64,000 nt of DNA from Umezawaea endophytica (GCF_025061645.1 NZ_JANYMP010000030.1:54152-118151); one strand, 5' to 3'; positions 41,466-50,922 are shown, counted from the stretch's first letter. Numbers and translations: made by a program. Notes: a model not told the origin generated them from the letters alone.

Positions 41466-44396
41466 TCAAGCGGAGTCGGCCTTGTCGTCGGGTGGCTCGT
41501 CGAGGTGGAGTCGTATGCTGTCCGACCTCGAATCACCCAGGTCCGCGTAGAGGCTGCACGCCATTTCCCAACACTCCCGCGCCTCCCGGTGGGACCCCTG
41601 CCGCCACATCACCTGCCCCAACAGGTCCTGAGCGGCGGCCTGTCCCAACGGGTCTCGGGCCGTTCTGCTCAACTCGACCGCTCGCCGGGCGTGGAAGGCC
41701 GCGTCCTCAAGGTTCCCGAGATTGCGGTGCACGGTCGCAGCGGTCGCGGCGGCCTCCCCTTCGAGCCCGAAGTGCCTGGTGCGGGCCAACTCCACGATGG
41801 CCTGGTGGGCGAACGTCAAGGCGCCGTGGTGATCGCCCTTCTCCAGGTGGACGGCGGCGATCCGCGCGAGCGTCGTGCCCCGCCCGTCGGCATCGCCGAT
41901 GCGCTCCCTGATCCCCCACGCGAGGTGCAGGTGGGTGAGCGCTTCGTCGAGCCTGCCCCGCCGCCGCAGCGCCTCGCCCATGCGGTGCAGGACGCCCGCT
42001 TCCGTGTCGAAATTGTTGGTGTCCCTGGCGATCGTCAGCGCACGACCGAACATCTCCATCGCCCGCGTGTGGTCGCCCACCACCGCCGCACGCTCGGCCA
42101 TGTTGCGCAGCACGGTCGCCACGCCGATCCGGTCGTCCACCTCGACGGCGAGGTCGTAGGCGCGGCGGAAGCACCTGTCGGCCTCCTCGTGGTCGTGGAA
42201 CCGGGAGTACGCGAAGCCGAGGTTGGCCAGGATGCCGGACTCCGCGTACCTGTTGGCCGCCTTCCGGGCGGAGAACACCGCCGCACGCAGGCTTTGCAGG
42301 ACCTCGTCCTTGAAGCCCTGCCGCATCATCACCTCACCCACGGCGGGGACCAGCCGCCACACGTGTTCGTGCAGCCCGACCGACGAGGCGTAGTCGATGA
42401 CGCCTGCCACCTCGGCACGTTCGCGGACGCACCAGTTCATCGCCGCGTCCTCGTCGGCGAAGTCGAGCGGTTCGACGCCGTCCGCGAGCGCCGTCATCGG
42501 GACGCTCTCCCGGTAGGAGAAGAGCTTCCGGTCAGCGTGGTGGCAGGTGTGCAGGAACCAGTCGACCAACCGAACGGCGGCGCGTTCGCGTTCCTCGGCG
42601 GATTCCTCGACTTCCGCCCGTTCGCTCGCGTAGGTGCGCAGCAGGTCGTGGAAGCGGTACCGGTCGTCCTCGTGGGCTTCGAGCAGCCTGGCCCACACGA
42701 GTCCGTCGAGCTGGTCCCGTACGCGAGCGGGCGGCACTCCCACCAGCGCGGCGGCGACGTGCGGCGGGAAGTCGAGTCCGGGGTACGTGCCCAACAACCG
42801 GAAGAGGCGCTTCTGCTCCGGCGGCAGGTCCCGGTACGAGCAGTCGAACACCGCGCGCAACGACATCACCGTGCGCGTGCCGTTGTCGCCAAGACCGAGC
42901 ACGGCCCGACGCTCCCTCAACTGGGCGACGAAGTCCCGGAGAGGCTTGCCCTGCTGCGCGGCCACGTACTCGCCGATGATGCCCAACGCGAGCGGCAGAC
43001 CGCCCGCCAGCGAGGCCAAGCGCGCGAGCGACTCGGGATCGGCGAGGGCACGGCCACCGATCCTTTCCCTGAGCCAGGACGCCGCGAGGTCTCCGTCCAA
43101 CGGGAGGACCGTGAAGCCGCGGGCGGTGTGCGCGAGTGCGAGCCCGCTCAGCCGGACCCGGCTGGTCACCACGACCACGGAGCCCGCGAGCAACGGGATG
43201 AGCGACTGGACGTGTTCGGCGTCGTGGGCGTTGTCCAGCACGACGAGCATCTGCCTCCCGTCCAACACCTCGCGCAGCTTCGCGCGGCGCGCCACGGGTG
43301 TGGGCGGGCAGTCAGCGGCCGCCTGGAAAGCCTCCAGGAGTTCTGCGACGACCTCGTTCTCATCTATGACGGGACCTTCGCCGAACCCGTTGAGGTTCAC
43401 GAACCAAGCGCCGTCCGGGAATCGATCACGCATCCGGTGCGCCCAGTGCACCGCCAGCGCGGTCTTGCCGACACCGGGAAGTCCGTCCAGTGCGATGACA
43501 CGGGACTTCCGACTGCCCACGACGAGGTTGTCGAGGTCGGCGAGCAGGTCACGCCTGCCCGCGAAACCGTCCACGTCGTACGGCAGGTTGCGGGGCGCCG
43601 GGCGGGAGTCGCCGTGGACGGCGGAAACGGATCGCCTCACCGGTCGGATGAGCTCGTTGTGGTAGCCGCGGAGTTCGTCGGCCCGGATGTCGTGGGACGC
43701 CGCCCGAGCACGCCGGTAGAAGTCGTAGAGGTACTCGATCGCCTCTTCCTTGCGGTCGAGGGAGTACAGGGCCTGGAGATGTCGCTTCGCGAGCAGCAAA
43801 TCCTGATCGTGTTCTACCTGGATCGCCTTGAGGAGGTGGAGCATCCCCTCGAAATCGCCCAACCGGTGCAGGCTGTCGAGCAGTGCGTTGTTCGCCGGGA
43901 GCCAGTCGTCCCGGATCGCCACCCGGCGCCAGTTCGTCGCCCTCTCCGTGTTCAGGTCTTCCAACGGATCTCCGCGCCACAGCGCGAGGGCTTTCCGCAG
44001 CAGCGCGGCGGCTTGGACGTCGTCGCCCGCGCGAGCCGTCGCACGAGCTTGCCCGACGGCGGTGCAGAAGATCTTGTAGTCGAGCGCTTCGGGAGCGATC
44101 TCCAAGCGGTAGGAGCCGTCTTCGCCGGGAAGTTCGAACAGCGTCCCAGCTTTTCGCAGCGCCACCCGTATCCGGGCCACGTACGTCGACAATGCGCCGA
44201 TCGGATCAGCGGGAGGCCTATCCTCACCCCACACCCACTCTGCCAAAATACGGGAGGGAACGGGTCTTCCGCCATATGCGAGCAGCGCCGCCAGCACACC
44301 GCGCTCCTTGGGCTTACCCCATTCGGAAGTGAACCCGTCGCCCACTCGCAAGCATGTTCGACCGAGGATCCGAAAATTAATGGTCACCAGCGCCAC
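41466..44396 (-). CDS. SARP-type regulator (winged helix-BTAD-NB-ARC-TPR, AfsR-like)
   Basis: A 976-aa large SARP. The winged-helix DNA-binding domain covers about residues 1-95 (WGKPKERGVLAALLAYGG) and BTAD about 100-250. The NB-ARC has Walker A GLPGVGKT at 305-312, Walker B-like QMLVVLDNAHD and GGLPLALGIIGEY; TPR repeats follow from about 640 to the end. AfsR-like proteins activate secondary-metabolite or developmental genes, with NB-ARC/TPR regions sensing a ligand or kinase. It is divergent from the nucleotide-sugar dehydrogenase gene across 331 bp that contain a palindrome also found upstream of two other units. Confidence 0.93.
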   Translation of the reverse strand: MALVTINFRILGRTCLRVGDGFTSEWGKPKERGVLAALLAYGGRPVPSRILAEWVWGEDRPPADPIGALSTYVARIRVALRKAGTLFELPGEDGSYRLEIAPEALDYKIFCTAVGQARATARAGDDVQAAALLRKALALWRGDPLEDLNTERATNWRRVAIRDDWLPANNALLDSLHRLGDFEGMLHLLKAIQVEHDQDLLLAKRHLQALYSLDRKEEAIEYLYDFYRRARAASHDIRADELRGYHNELIRPVRRSVSAVHGDSRPAPRNLPYDVDGFAGRRDLLADLDNLVVGSRKSRVIALDGLPGVGKTALAVHWAHRMRDRFPDGAWFVNLNGFGEGPVIDENEVVAELLEAFQAAADCPPTPVARRAKLREVLDGRQMLVVLDNAHDAEHVQSLIPLLAGSVVVVTSRVRLSGLALAHTARGFTVLPLDGDLAASWLRERIGGRALADPESLARLASLAGGLPLALGIIGEYVAAQQGKPLRDFVAQLRERRAVLGLGDNGTRTVMSLRAVFDCSYRDLPPEQKRLFRLLGTYPGLDFPPHVAAALVGVPPARVRDQLDGLVWARLLEAHEDDRYRFHDLLRTYASERAEVEESAEERERAAVRLVDWFLHTCHHADRKLFSYRESVPMTALADGVEPLDFADEDAAMNWCVRERAEVAGVIDYASSVGLHEHVWRLVPAVGEVMMRQGFKDEVLQSLRAAVFSARKAANRYAESGILANLGFAYSRFHDHEEADRCFRRAYDLAVEVDDRIGVATVLRNMAERAAVVGDHTRAMEMFGRALTIARDTNNFDTEAGVLHRMGEALRRRGRLDEALTHLHLAWGIRERIGDADGRGTTLARIAAVHLEKGDHHGALTFAHQAIVELARTRHFGLEGEAAATAATVHRNLGNLEDAAFHARRAVELSRTARDPLGQAAAQDLLGQVMWRQGSHREARECWEMACSLYADLGDSRSDSIRLHLDEPPDDKADSA

Positions 44397-44727
44397 CCCT
44401 CGCCGGAAGCAATGAATGATTTCGAGTGTGCCCTCGCCCCGATCCTCTTACCAGCGTTTTGTCACCATCCGATACCACGATGTGACGGAAAGTAGCCCAC
44501 TCGGACTAATGCGATCGTGTGACGGGAAGCATGAAAGATCACTGAAGGAGTTTTGAAGGACGACAGCCTCGGCAGATACCGCAATAAAGCGGTCGAATCG
44601 ACATGAAGATCGCTCACTAATACTTCTACCACCGGTTACGCCATGGTGACCGTCGACGGAAGTCATTTCGACAACCTCCGAACCCAGCCTGGTGGTGTCA
44701 CTCCTCACCGGACAAGTGGAGGTACTT
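44397..44727. other. 331-bp divergent promoter region, SARP / sugar-dehydrogenase operon
   Basis: It is markedly richer in A/T than the flanks, especially 44501-44640, and carries palindrome copy B. GGAGG at 44718-44722 is the ribosome site for the dehydrogenase GTG. No gene is supported within it. Confidence 0.55.
44579..44593. promoter_or_regulatory. CCGC-N6-GCGGT palindrome, copy B
   Basis: CCGCAATAAAGCGGT (extended to ACCGC...GCGGT from 44578) lies in the divergent region, 183 bp from the SARP start and 135 bp from the dehydrogenase start. It is consistent with SARP or another regulator acting in both directions. Confidence 0.6.
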
Positions 44728-45990
44728 GTGGAGACACCGGATGTCGTCGTACTGGGGTTGGGGTTCACCGGGTTACCGACCGCGCTCGCCGCGGCCGAAG
44801 CGGGCTTCGCGGTGTTGGGACTGGACGTGTCGGCGGAGCGGGTTCGGCGGATCGTTGAAGCGGTGCCGGGCTTCGGGCTCGGTACCGCGTCGGAGCACGC
44901 TGTGCGGGAAGCGGTCGTCGGTGGGCGGCTGCGGGTGTCGGGTGGTGGTGTTCCACGGGCTCGTACCCACGTGCTCTGCGTGCCGACGCCGCCGGACATT
45001 CGTGGCGGGGTGGACCTGACGGCGCTGACAGGAGCCGTTGAGTCGGTGGCCGCGGTCATCGAGGCGGGCGGTCTCGTGCTGGTGCAGAGCACGTGTCCGC
45101 CCGGCACGGTGGACGAGCACCTGGTGCCGTTGCTGGAAGAGCGGTCCGGGTTGCGGGCGGGCGTGGACTTCGCCGTCGCCAGTGCGCCGATGCGGGTCGA
45201 CCCCGGTCGGGCATCCCACCCGTTCCGGGAGGTGCCGCGGGTCGTGGGCGGGTACACGCCCGCGTGCGCCGAACGTGCGGTCCGGTTCGTGGAAGCCATT
45301 GGCAACCCGGTGGTGGAGGTCGGGTCGGCGTTGGCCGCCGAGTTCGTGAAGGTCTTCGAGAACACGTTCCGGATGGTCAACATCTCGTTGGCGAACGAGC
45401 TCGCGGGGTTGTGCCGGGTGCACGGCGTTGACGTGGCGGAGGTGCTGCGGGCGGCGGGCACGAAGCCGTTCGGGTTCCTGGAGCACGCGCCGAGCGCCGG
45501 GGCGGGCGGTGACTGCGTTCCGGTCGCCGCGCGGTTCTTCTCGCTGTGCGCGAGCAGGACGGGGGCGCGGAGTCCGGTGGTCGACGCGGCGCTCGCCGTC
45601 AACGACGCGATGCCGCTGCACACCGTCCACCGTTTGGCCGAAGCTCTGCGGGCGAACGGGAAAGCGTTGCGCGGGAGCAGGATCCTCGTCGTCGGTGTGA
45701 CGTACAAGGCCGATGTCCCGAACGTCCGCCGGTCGGCGGCGGTGACCGTGGTCGAGGAGTTGAGGCGGGTGGCGTCGGTCGAGTACCACGACCCGCACGT
45801 GCCGCGCCTCGACCTGCTCGACGGCGCGACCCTGCACAGCGTCGCGCTGGACGACGTGGACTGGTCCGCCGTCGACGCCGTGGTGGTCATGACCAGGCAC
45901 CGCGCCGTGGACCACGAGGCCTTGGCCGACCGCGGCGTGCTCACGTTCGACTGCGGCACGGGCGACGCGCTGAAGGGGGTCCGGCGATGA
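44728..45990 (+). CDS. Nucleotide-sugar (UDP-sugar/UDP-ManNAc type) dehydrogenase
   Basis: A 420-aa UDP-glucose/GDP-mannose dehydrogenase-family enzyme. The Rossmann motif GLGFTGLPTALAAAEAG occupies residues 9-25. The catalytic-site region ENTFRMVNISLANELA and a Cys-containing GAGGDCVPVA loop (expected thiohemiacetal Cys) are present, and the C-terminal UDP-binding domain has VTYKADVPNVRRSAA. It oxidises a nucleotide sugar to the uronate. The GTG at 44728 is favoured by GGAGG 5 nt upstream over a GTG at 44692. The stop overlaps the next gene's ATG. Context suggests a glycan or glycosylated product. Confidence 0.9.
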   Translation: METPDVVVLGLGFTGLPTALAAAEAGFAVLGLDVSAERVRRIVEAVPGFGLGTASEHAVREAVVGGRLRVSGGGVPRARTHVLCVPTPPDIRGGVDLTALTGAVESVAAVIEAGGLVLVQSTCPPGTVDEHLVPLLEERSGLRAGVDFAVASAPMRVDPGRASHPFREVPRVVGGYTPACAERAVRFVEAIGNPVVEVGSALAAEFVKVFENTFRMVNISLANELAGLCRVHGVDVAEVLRAAGTKPFGFLEHAPSAGAGGDCVPVAARFFSLCASRTGARSPVVDAALAVNDAMPLHTVHRLAEALRANGKALRGSRILVVGVTYKADVPNVRRSAAVTVVEELRRVASVEYHDPHVPRLDLLDGATLHSVALDDVDWSAVDAVVVMTRHRAVDHEALADRGVLTFDCGTGDALKGVRR

Positions 45991-47195
45991 GGGAGCACTG
46001 GATCCGCGGGCCCGTCGGGCTCGACGCGGACAAGCGCGTCACCGTGGCGGGCTGCCGGACGGTACTGGTCGTGGTGCCGTACCTGGCCGCGGGCACGAGG
46101 CTCGTCTCCGACGTGATCCCGCTGCTGCGCAACGACTCCCGCGTCCAAGTCGTGTTCAGCGTGTCCGAGACCGGCAGGCTGTGGCACGGAACGGAGGAGT
46201 TCGTGCGACGGCAGGGCGGACTCGTCATCCCGTGGCACCAGGCGGTCGAGAACGAGTTCGACCTCGTCCTGGCCGCCGGGCACAACGACCTGGACCAGGT
46301 GCACGGCCGGGTGTTGCTGCTGCCGCACGGGGCGAGCAGCCTGGCGTCGCGCAAGTTCGGGCGGCATGCGGGGAAGGCGTCGACCCCGCACCGAGGCCTG
46401 AGTCGGGAGTCGCTGGTCCGCCGCGGCCGTCTGCTCCCCTCGGCCATCGCGCTGACCCACGAGGACGAGATCGCGGCGCTGCGCGAGTCCTGCCCGGAAG
46501 CGCTCGACACGGCCGTCGTGGTCGGTGACGTCTGCCTGGACCGGATGGTGGCGAGCACCCCCCGCCGCGCCGACTACCGGCGGGCGTTGGGGGTCGCGGA
46601 CGACCAGCGGCTCGTCACGATCAGCTCGACCTGGTCGCGGGACTCCGCGTTCGGCACGTGGTTCGAGCTGTGCGGCCGACTGCTGGACGAGCTGCCCCGG
46701 CGGGACCACCGGGTCGCGGCGATCCTGCACCCGAACATCTGGGCGGTGCACGGAGCCTGGCAGGTGCGGGCGTGGCTCGACGACCACGTCGCCGCCGGTC
46801 TGCTGCTCATCCCGCCGGACGAGGGCTGGCGGGCCACCACGATCGCGAGCGACCTGGTCCTCGGGGACCACGGGTCCACGACCCAGTACGCCGCAGCCAT
46901 CGGCAAACCCGTGCTGCTGGCGGCGTTCCCGGACGACAACGTCCGCGAAGGCAGCCTGGCGGACGTCCTGGCGCGAACGGCGCCCAGGGTGGACCCCGAC
47001 CGCCCGCTGCTGCCCCAGTTCAGGAGCGTCGAACGGGCGGCGGTGGCCGAGGCGCTGTCCAGCAGGCCGGGGGAAGCGTCGCGGGCCTTGCGCACCACCA
47101 TGTACCGGCTGCTCGACCTGCCGGAACCAGCCGTACCCGCCCGCACCGCGCTCCTGCCGCTCCCCGTCCCGCTGCGCCACCAGGACGCGGCGTGA
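45987..47195 (+). CDS. GT-B/CDP-glycerol-transferase-like protein, copy 1
   Basis: A 402-aa protein of uncertain family. An N-terminal Rossmann-like VLVVVPYLAAGTRLV and C-terminal AAILHPNIWAVHGAWQVRAW plus LGDHGSTTQYAAAIG recall GT-B glycosyltransferases and CDP-glycerol glycerophosphotransferases, whose donor site has a similar D-x-GS motif. It overlaps the dehydrogenase stop by 4 bp, so it may use the product of that enzyme. A clear paralogue is encoded at 49676-50920. No signal peptide or membrane helix is apparent. Enzyme class is inferred from motifs and neighbours. Confidence 0.65.
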   Translation: MREHWIRGPVGLDADKRVTVAGCRTVLVVVPYLAAGTRLVSDVIPLLRNDSRVQVVFSVSETGRLWHGTEEFVRRQGGLVIPWHQAVENEFDLVLAAGHNDLDQVHGRVLLLPHGASSLASRKFGRHAGKASTPHRGLSRESLVRRGRLLPSAIALTHEDEIAALRESCPEALDTAVVVGDVCLDRMVASTPRRADYRRALGVADDQRLVTISSTWSRDSAFGTWFELCGRLLDELPRRDHRVAAILHPNIWAVHGAWQVRAWLDDHVAAGLLLIPPDEGWRATTIASDLVLGDHGSTTQYAAAIGKPVLLAAFPDDNVREGSLADVLARTAPRVDPDRPLLPQFRSVERAAVAEALSSRPGEASRALRTTMYRLLDLPEPAVPARTALLPLPVPLRHQDAA

Positions 47196-47566
47196 CGCCG
47201 GGCGTGCACTGGATCCGGTGGGGGTCGCGCGACCGCTTCCTGGTGGTGCTCATGGACATCGCGCCGCCCGAGCGGTGGTCGTGCGGCGACGTCGTCGTGT
47301 CGACCAGGTCGGCGGAGCAGGTCTTCCGCGAACTGCCCGGATGCGCGGTGGTGCTCCGGACCGGAGGCGACCGGGCGTGGTCACGCGACGGCAGGCGGAT
47401 CTCATTGCGGCACACGGGATCCGACGTGCGGTGCGCGGCGCTCGCCTACGTCCTGCTGTCGCGGGCAACTTGTGACGGGACCTCCGTCACGGCGTCGAGC
47501 CTCGCCCGCAGGTCGATGGCCTTGGGTTCCTCGACCTGGACGTACCGCTCCAGCGCACCCGAGTAG
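47192..47566 (+). CDS. Small hypothetical protein overlapping the STAND gene 3' end
   Basis: A 124-aa open frame whose GTG overlaps the GT-like stop by 4 bp. The first 85 residues look protein-like (MTPGVHWIRWGSRDRFLVVL, VVVSTRSAEQVFRELPG). The last 40 residues lie antisense to the end of the STAND gene and are Ser/Thr/Arg-rich, so the frame may have lost its original stop. No family is recognised. It may be a small accessory protein of the GT-like pair. Confidence 0.45.
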   Translation: MTPGVHWIRWGSRDRFLVVLMDIAPPERWSCGDVVVSTRSAEQVFRELPGCAVVLRTGGDRAWSRDGRRISLRHTGSDVRCAALAYVLLSRATCDGTSVTASSLARRSMALGSSTWTYRSSAPE

Positions 47567-49587
47567 TGCCGCCGCGCCGCGGGGAGGTCGCCGAGCGCCA
47601 CGGCGACCTCCCCGAGCGCGGTCAGCACCTCCGCCTCGTAGTAAGGGGTTCCCATCAGGCGCATGATCTCCAGGGCAGGCCGGAGGGTCTCGGCCGCCTG
47701 TTCCGCCCTGCCCCATCGCAGGTACGTCTTCCCCAGCGCCACCAGCGACCACGCCTGCTGCACCTGGTCACCCAGCCGCGTCATCGCGTCGACGGCGGCG
47801 ACCAGTTCCCGCTCCGCTTCCGGGTAGTGGCCCTGGTCCGCCAGCACCTGGCCGATCCGCCTTCCGCAGAACGCCAACGCGCGCGGGGTGCCCACCTCTT
47901 GCCTGATCTCCCTGACCCGGTGCAGCAGGGACAACGCGGTCGCCAGGTCGCCACCGGCCTGCGCGATGCCCGCGAGTTGGTTCAACACCGCCGCGGCGGT
48001 TCCCCGATCACCGCTCTCCTCCACGATCTTCAACGCGGCCGTGCCCTGCGCCGACGCCTCGTCGAACCTCTTCAGCTCGCTGAAGGCGAACGAGAGCTGC
48101 AAGCGCAACTGGGCCTCGGCGGCGCGGTTGACCGACCTCACGGACGCGGCGACACCGACGTCGTGGCAGGCAAACCAGTCGTCGTAGTGGCGGGTGTGCA
48201 GGAAGCCGCTCCACATCGCCTCGCAGAACTGCCAGGCGAGGTCGTCCAGGCCGAGGTCAACCGAAAGCACGCACGCCTGGCGCAGGTTCGCGCGCTCGAC
48301 GTCGAACCACCGCAGCGCTTCCCGCTGACTGCCGAACAGCCCTGTGCGATCAGCGGGCGCCTCGAAACGGGGGCCGACTCGACGGCGGGTCGGGCGCAGC
48401 AGGGCGTCGGCGGCGACCAGGGTGTCGAGGTACCAGCGGACCATCGTCGAGGACAGCTCACGCCGTTCCCCCGCAAGCGTTTCCTTCTCGGCTTTGCGCA
48501 ACGCGTGCAGCCGCAGCAGGTCGTGGTAGCGGAACCGGTGCTCGTCCACCTCGACCAGCAGGTTCGCCTCGACCAAGGCGGCCAGCGCGGTCGTCGACGA
48601 CTCCCCGAGCGCGTCCGTGACGACCTCCGTGCCGAACTCGGGGCCGGGGTGCAGCGCGCAGGTCCGGTAGACCGCGGCCTGCCCCGAGGTCAGCTCCCGG
48701 TACGACAGGTCCAGCACCGCTTCGACCGAGACGTCCGCCCCCAGCTCCAAGCCGGGGAACCTGTCCTGCTCGGCGCGGAGGTCTCCCGCTTCGCGCGACA
48801 GTGAACGCCGGGGGTGCGCGGACAGCCGGGCCGCCACCACGGACAGTGCGAGCGGCAGACCTCCGCAGAGCGTCGTCAGCTCCCGCGCCGCACCGCGCTC
48901 GTCCGACAGCCGGGTCTCCCCCACCGCCTTGGCGAGCAGTTCGAGGGAGGCGTCGGTCTCCATCGGTTCGAGCTCCAGGAACCGCGCGCCCTCCATGCCG
49001 AGCCCGACCAGCCGCCACCGGCTCGTGACGACGGCCGCGCACGTGGGCGACGCGGGTAATAGCGGCCTGACCTGCGCCGCCGATGTCGCGTTGTCCAGCA
49101 GCACGACCAGCGAGAGCTCCGCCGTGATCGACCGGAACAACGCCGTGCGCCCGGCCAGGTCGGGGGGCACGCGGTCGGCCGCTACGCCCAGCGCCAGCAG
49201 GAAGCACTCCAGGGCCTCCTCGGACCTCACCGGTCCGGTGGAGGAGAACGCGTCGAGGTCAAGGTAGAGCTGGCCGTCCGGGAAGCTGTCGCGCACGTCG
49301 TGCAGCCACCGCAGGGCGAGCGTCGTCTTGCCGACCCCGCCCGCGCCGCTGATCACCACGCACAGCGACCCGTCGTCGTCCAGCCAGCGACCGAGGTGGT
49401 CCACCTCGAACCGCCTGCCCGCGAACCCGCGCGTCGCGGGCGGCAACTGCCGGGGGACGACCACCACGGGGACCGCCTCGTGCAGGTGCACGCTGCCGAT
49501 GCTGCCCGCCTGCACCACCGAACCCGCCACCTGGCCGGACACCGCGTTGCCCGTCGTGGACGAGGTCGTGCCACCTCGATTCGCCAC
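47446..49587 (-). CDS. NB-ARC/TPR (STAND) signalling protein between GT-like paralogues
   Basis: A 713-aa STAND protein. The N-terminal NAVSGQVAGSVVQAGSIG motif (residues 14-31) precedes an NB-ARC with Walker A GAGGVGKT at 81-88, the Walker B-like LSLVVLLDNATS and GGLPLALSVVAARL. A winged-helix region follows, then TPR repeats from about residue 470. It lacks a DNA-binding BTAD/winged-helix N-terminus, so it is probably a signalling partner. The GTG at 49587 follows a GGGGGTGAGGG stretch. It is antiparallel to, and sandwiched by, two GT-like paralogues, with 88 bp separating its start from the second. Confidence 0.87.
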   Translation of the reverse strand: MANRGGTTSSTTGNAVSGQVAGSVVQAGSIGSVHLHEAVPVVVVPRQLPPATRGFAGRRFEVDHLGRWLDDDGSLCVVISGAGGVGKTTLALRWLHDVRDSFPDGQLYLDLDAFSSTGPVRSEEALECFLLALGVAADRVPPDLAGRTALFRSITAELSLVVLLDNATSAAQVRPLLPASPTCAAVVTSRWRLVGLGMEGARFLELEPMETDASLELLAKAVGETRLSDERGAARELTTLCGGLPLALSVVAARLSAHPRRSLSREAGDLRAEQDRFPGLELGADVSVEAVLDLSYRELTSGQAAVYRTCALHPGPEFGTEVVTDALGESSTTALAALVEANLLVEVDEHRFRYHDLLRLHALRKAEKETLAGERRELSSTMVRWYLDTLVAADALLRPTRRRVGPRFEAPADRTGLFGSQREALRWFDVERANLRQACVLSVDLGLDDLAWQFCEAMWSGFLHTRHYDDWFACHDVGVAASVRSVNRAAEAQLRLQLSFAFSELKRFDEASAQGTAALKIVEESGDRGTAAAVLNQLAGIAQAGGDLATALSLLHRVREIRQEVGTPRALAFCGRRIGQVLADQGHYPEAERELVAAVDAMTRLGDQVQQAWSLVALGKTYLRWGRAEQAAETLRPALEIMRLMGTPYYEAEVLTALGEVAVALGDLPAARRHYSGALERYVQVEEPKAIDLRARLDAVTEVPSQVARDSRT

Positions 49588-49675
49588 GCCCTCACCCCCC
49601 TCGTCCAGGGAACCTCTCGACCTGCGGGAAGAGCAAGGCTCCAATGGGTGACTTCCGCACGGGCAAGGTTGCTCC

Positions 49676-50920
49676 ATGGAGTGGTTGAAGGCACCGGTCG
49701 GGCCGGGAGCAGCGAGCCGGGTCACACGGGTCGGGATGGTGAACGTCCTGGTGGTGGTGCCGCACGTGGTGGCGGGCACGAGGCTCGTCGACGTGCTGCC
49801 GCTGCTGGCGGACCACCGGGTGCAGGTCGTGTTCACGGTTCCGGACTGGGACGGCACGTGGCACGGGACCGAGGAGTTCGTGCGCGGGCTGGGCGGTGTG
49901 GTGCTGCCGTGGCGGCAGGCGGTGGCGATCCGGTTCGACCTGGTGGTCGCGGCCAGCCACCGAGGCGTCGACCGGGTTCGGGGGCCGGTGCTGGTGCTGC
50001 CGCACGGGGTGGGGGCGATGAAGTCCCGGACGCGGCCGTGGCGGTCGCACGGGTTGGCGCGGGAAGCGCTGGTGCGCGACGGGCGGGTGGTCGCGACGGC
50101 GATCGTGCTGTCGCACGAGGCCGAACTCGCCGTGCTGCGCGAGTCCTGCCCGGAGGCCGTGCCCGCGGCCGTCGTCGCCGGGGACGTCTGCCTGGACCGG
50201 ATGGTCGCGAGCCTGCCGCACCGCGAGCACTACCGCCGCGCGCTGGGCGTCGGACCCTCGCGGACGCTGGTCACCGTCAGCTCGACCTGGACGGAGCGGT
50301 CGGTCTTCGGCGGACACCCGGACGTCTACCGACGGCTGCTGGACGAGGCGGACGACCGGTACCGGGTGGCGGCCGTGCTGCACCCGAACATCTGGTCGGT
50401 GCACGGCGCGTGGCAGGTCCGGGCGTGGTTGGCGGACTGCCTGCGCGACGGGCTGCTGGTGATCCCGCCGGAGGAGGGCTGGCGGGCGACGCTGGTCGCG
50501 AGCGACGTGGTGATCGGCGACCACGGGTCCACCACGCAGTACGCGGCGGCGATCGGTCGGCGGATCGCGCTGGTCCCGTTCCCGGACGTGCGCGCGGGCA
50601 GTCCGGCCGACGAGCTGGCGCGGCGGGCGACGGCGCTCGACCTCACCCGGCCGCTGCTGCCGCAACTCGACGCCGCGACCGGTGGTCACGAGGTCATCGC
50701 CAAGTCGATCACCTCCCGGCCGGGTGCCGCGGCGACCGTCCTGCGGTTGACGATTCACCGACTCCTCGGCTTGGAGGCGTCGGAGCGGGACGTGGTGGTC
50801 GAGCCCGTCCCGCTCCCCCGGCCTCTCGACGCGCCGCTGGGTTCGGGATGGAAACCCATGTCCCCCAACGACTTCCACCAGACCGCGCGATCTACGCCGT
50901 CCACGTCACACCGGCCTTAA
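49676..50920 (+). CDS. GT-B/CDP-glycerol-transferase-like protein, copy 2
   Basis: A 414-aa paralogue of the protein encoded at 45987-47195. Long shared blocks include VLVVVPHVVAGTRLV, LWHGTEEFVR-type WHGTEEFVRG, ESCPEAVPAAVVAGDVCLDRM, AAVLHPNIWSVHGAWQVRAWL and IGDHGSTTQYAAAIG. It has a longer, less ordered C-terminus (PLGSGWKPMSPNDF). It starts at an ATG divergent from the STAND gene and does not follow a dehydrogenase gene. Both copies share the same putative donor-site motif. Function is unknown; a pair of related transferases or a transferase/pseudo-transferase pair is possible. Confidence 0.65.
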   Translation: MEWLKAPVGPGAASRVTRVGMVNVLVVVPHVVAGTRLVDVLPLLADHRVQVVFTVPDWDGTWHGTEEFVRGLGGVVLPWRQAVAIRFDLVVAASHRGVDRVRGPVLVLPHGVGAMKSRTRPWRSHGLAREALVRDGRVVATAIVLSHEAELAVLRESCPEAVPAAVVAGDVCLDRMVASLPHREHYRRALGVGPSRTLVTVSSTWTERSVFGGHPDVYRRLLDEADDRYRVAAVLHPNIWSVHGAWQVRAWLADCLRDGLLVIPPEEGWRATLVASDVVIGDHGSTTQYAAAIGRRIALVPFPDVRAGSPADELARRATALDLTRPLLPQLDAATGGHEVIAKSITSRPGAAATVLRLTIHRLLGLEASERDVVVEPVPLPRPLDAPLGSGWKPMSPNDFHQTARSTPSTSHRP

Positions 50921-50922
50921 AT

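Noticed and set aside
41424..44495. A long open frame (over 1000 codons) antisense to the SARP gene
   Set aside because: It is a by-product of GC-rich codon usage; the opposite strand encodes a clear SARP/NB-ARC/TPR protein.
44448..47180. Long minus-strand open frame opposite the nucleotide-sugar dehydrogenase and GT-like genes
   Set aside because: Low-complexity Arg/Pro/Ser-rich reading with no recognisable domain, while the plus strand has motif-bearing genes with ribosome sites.
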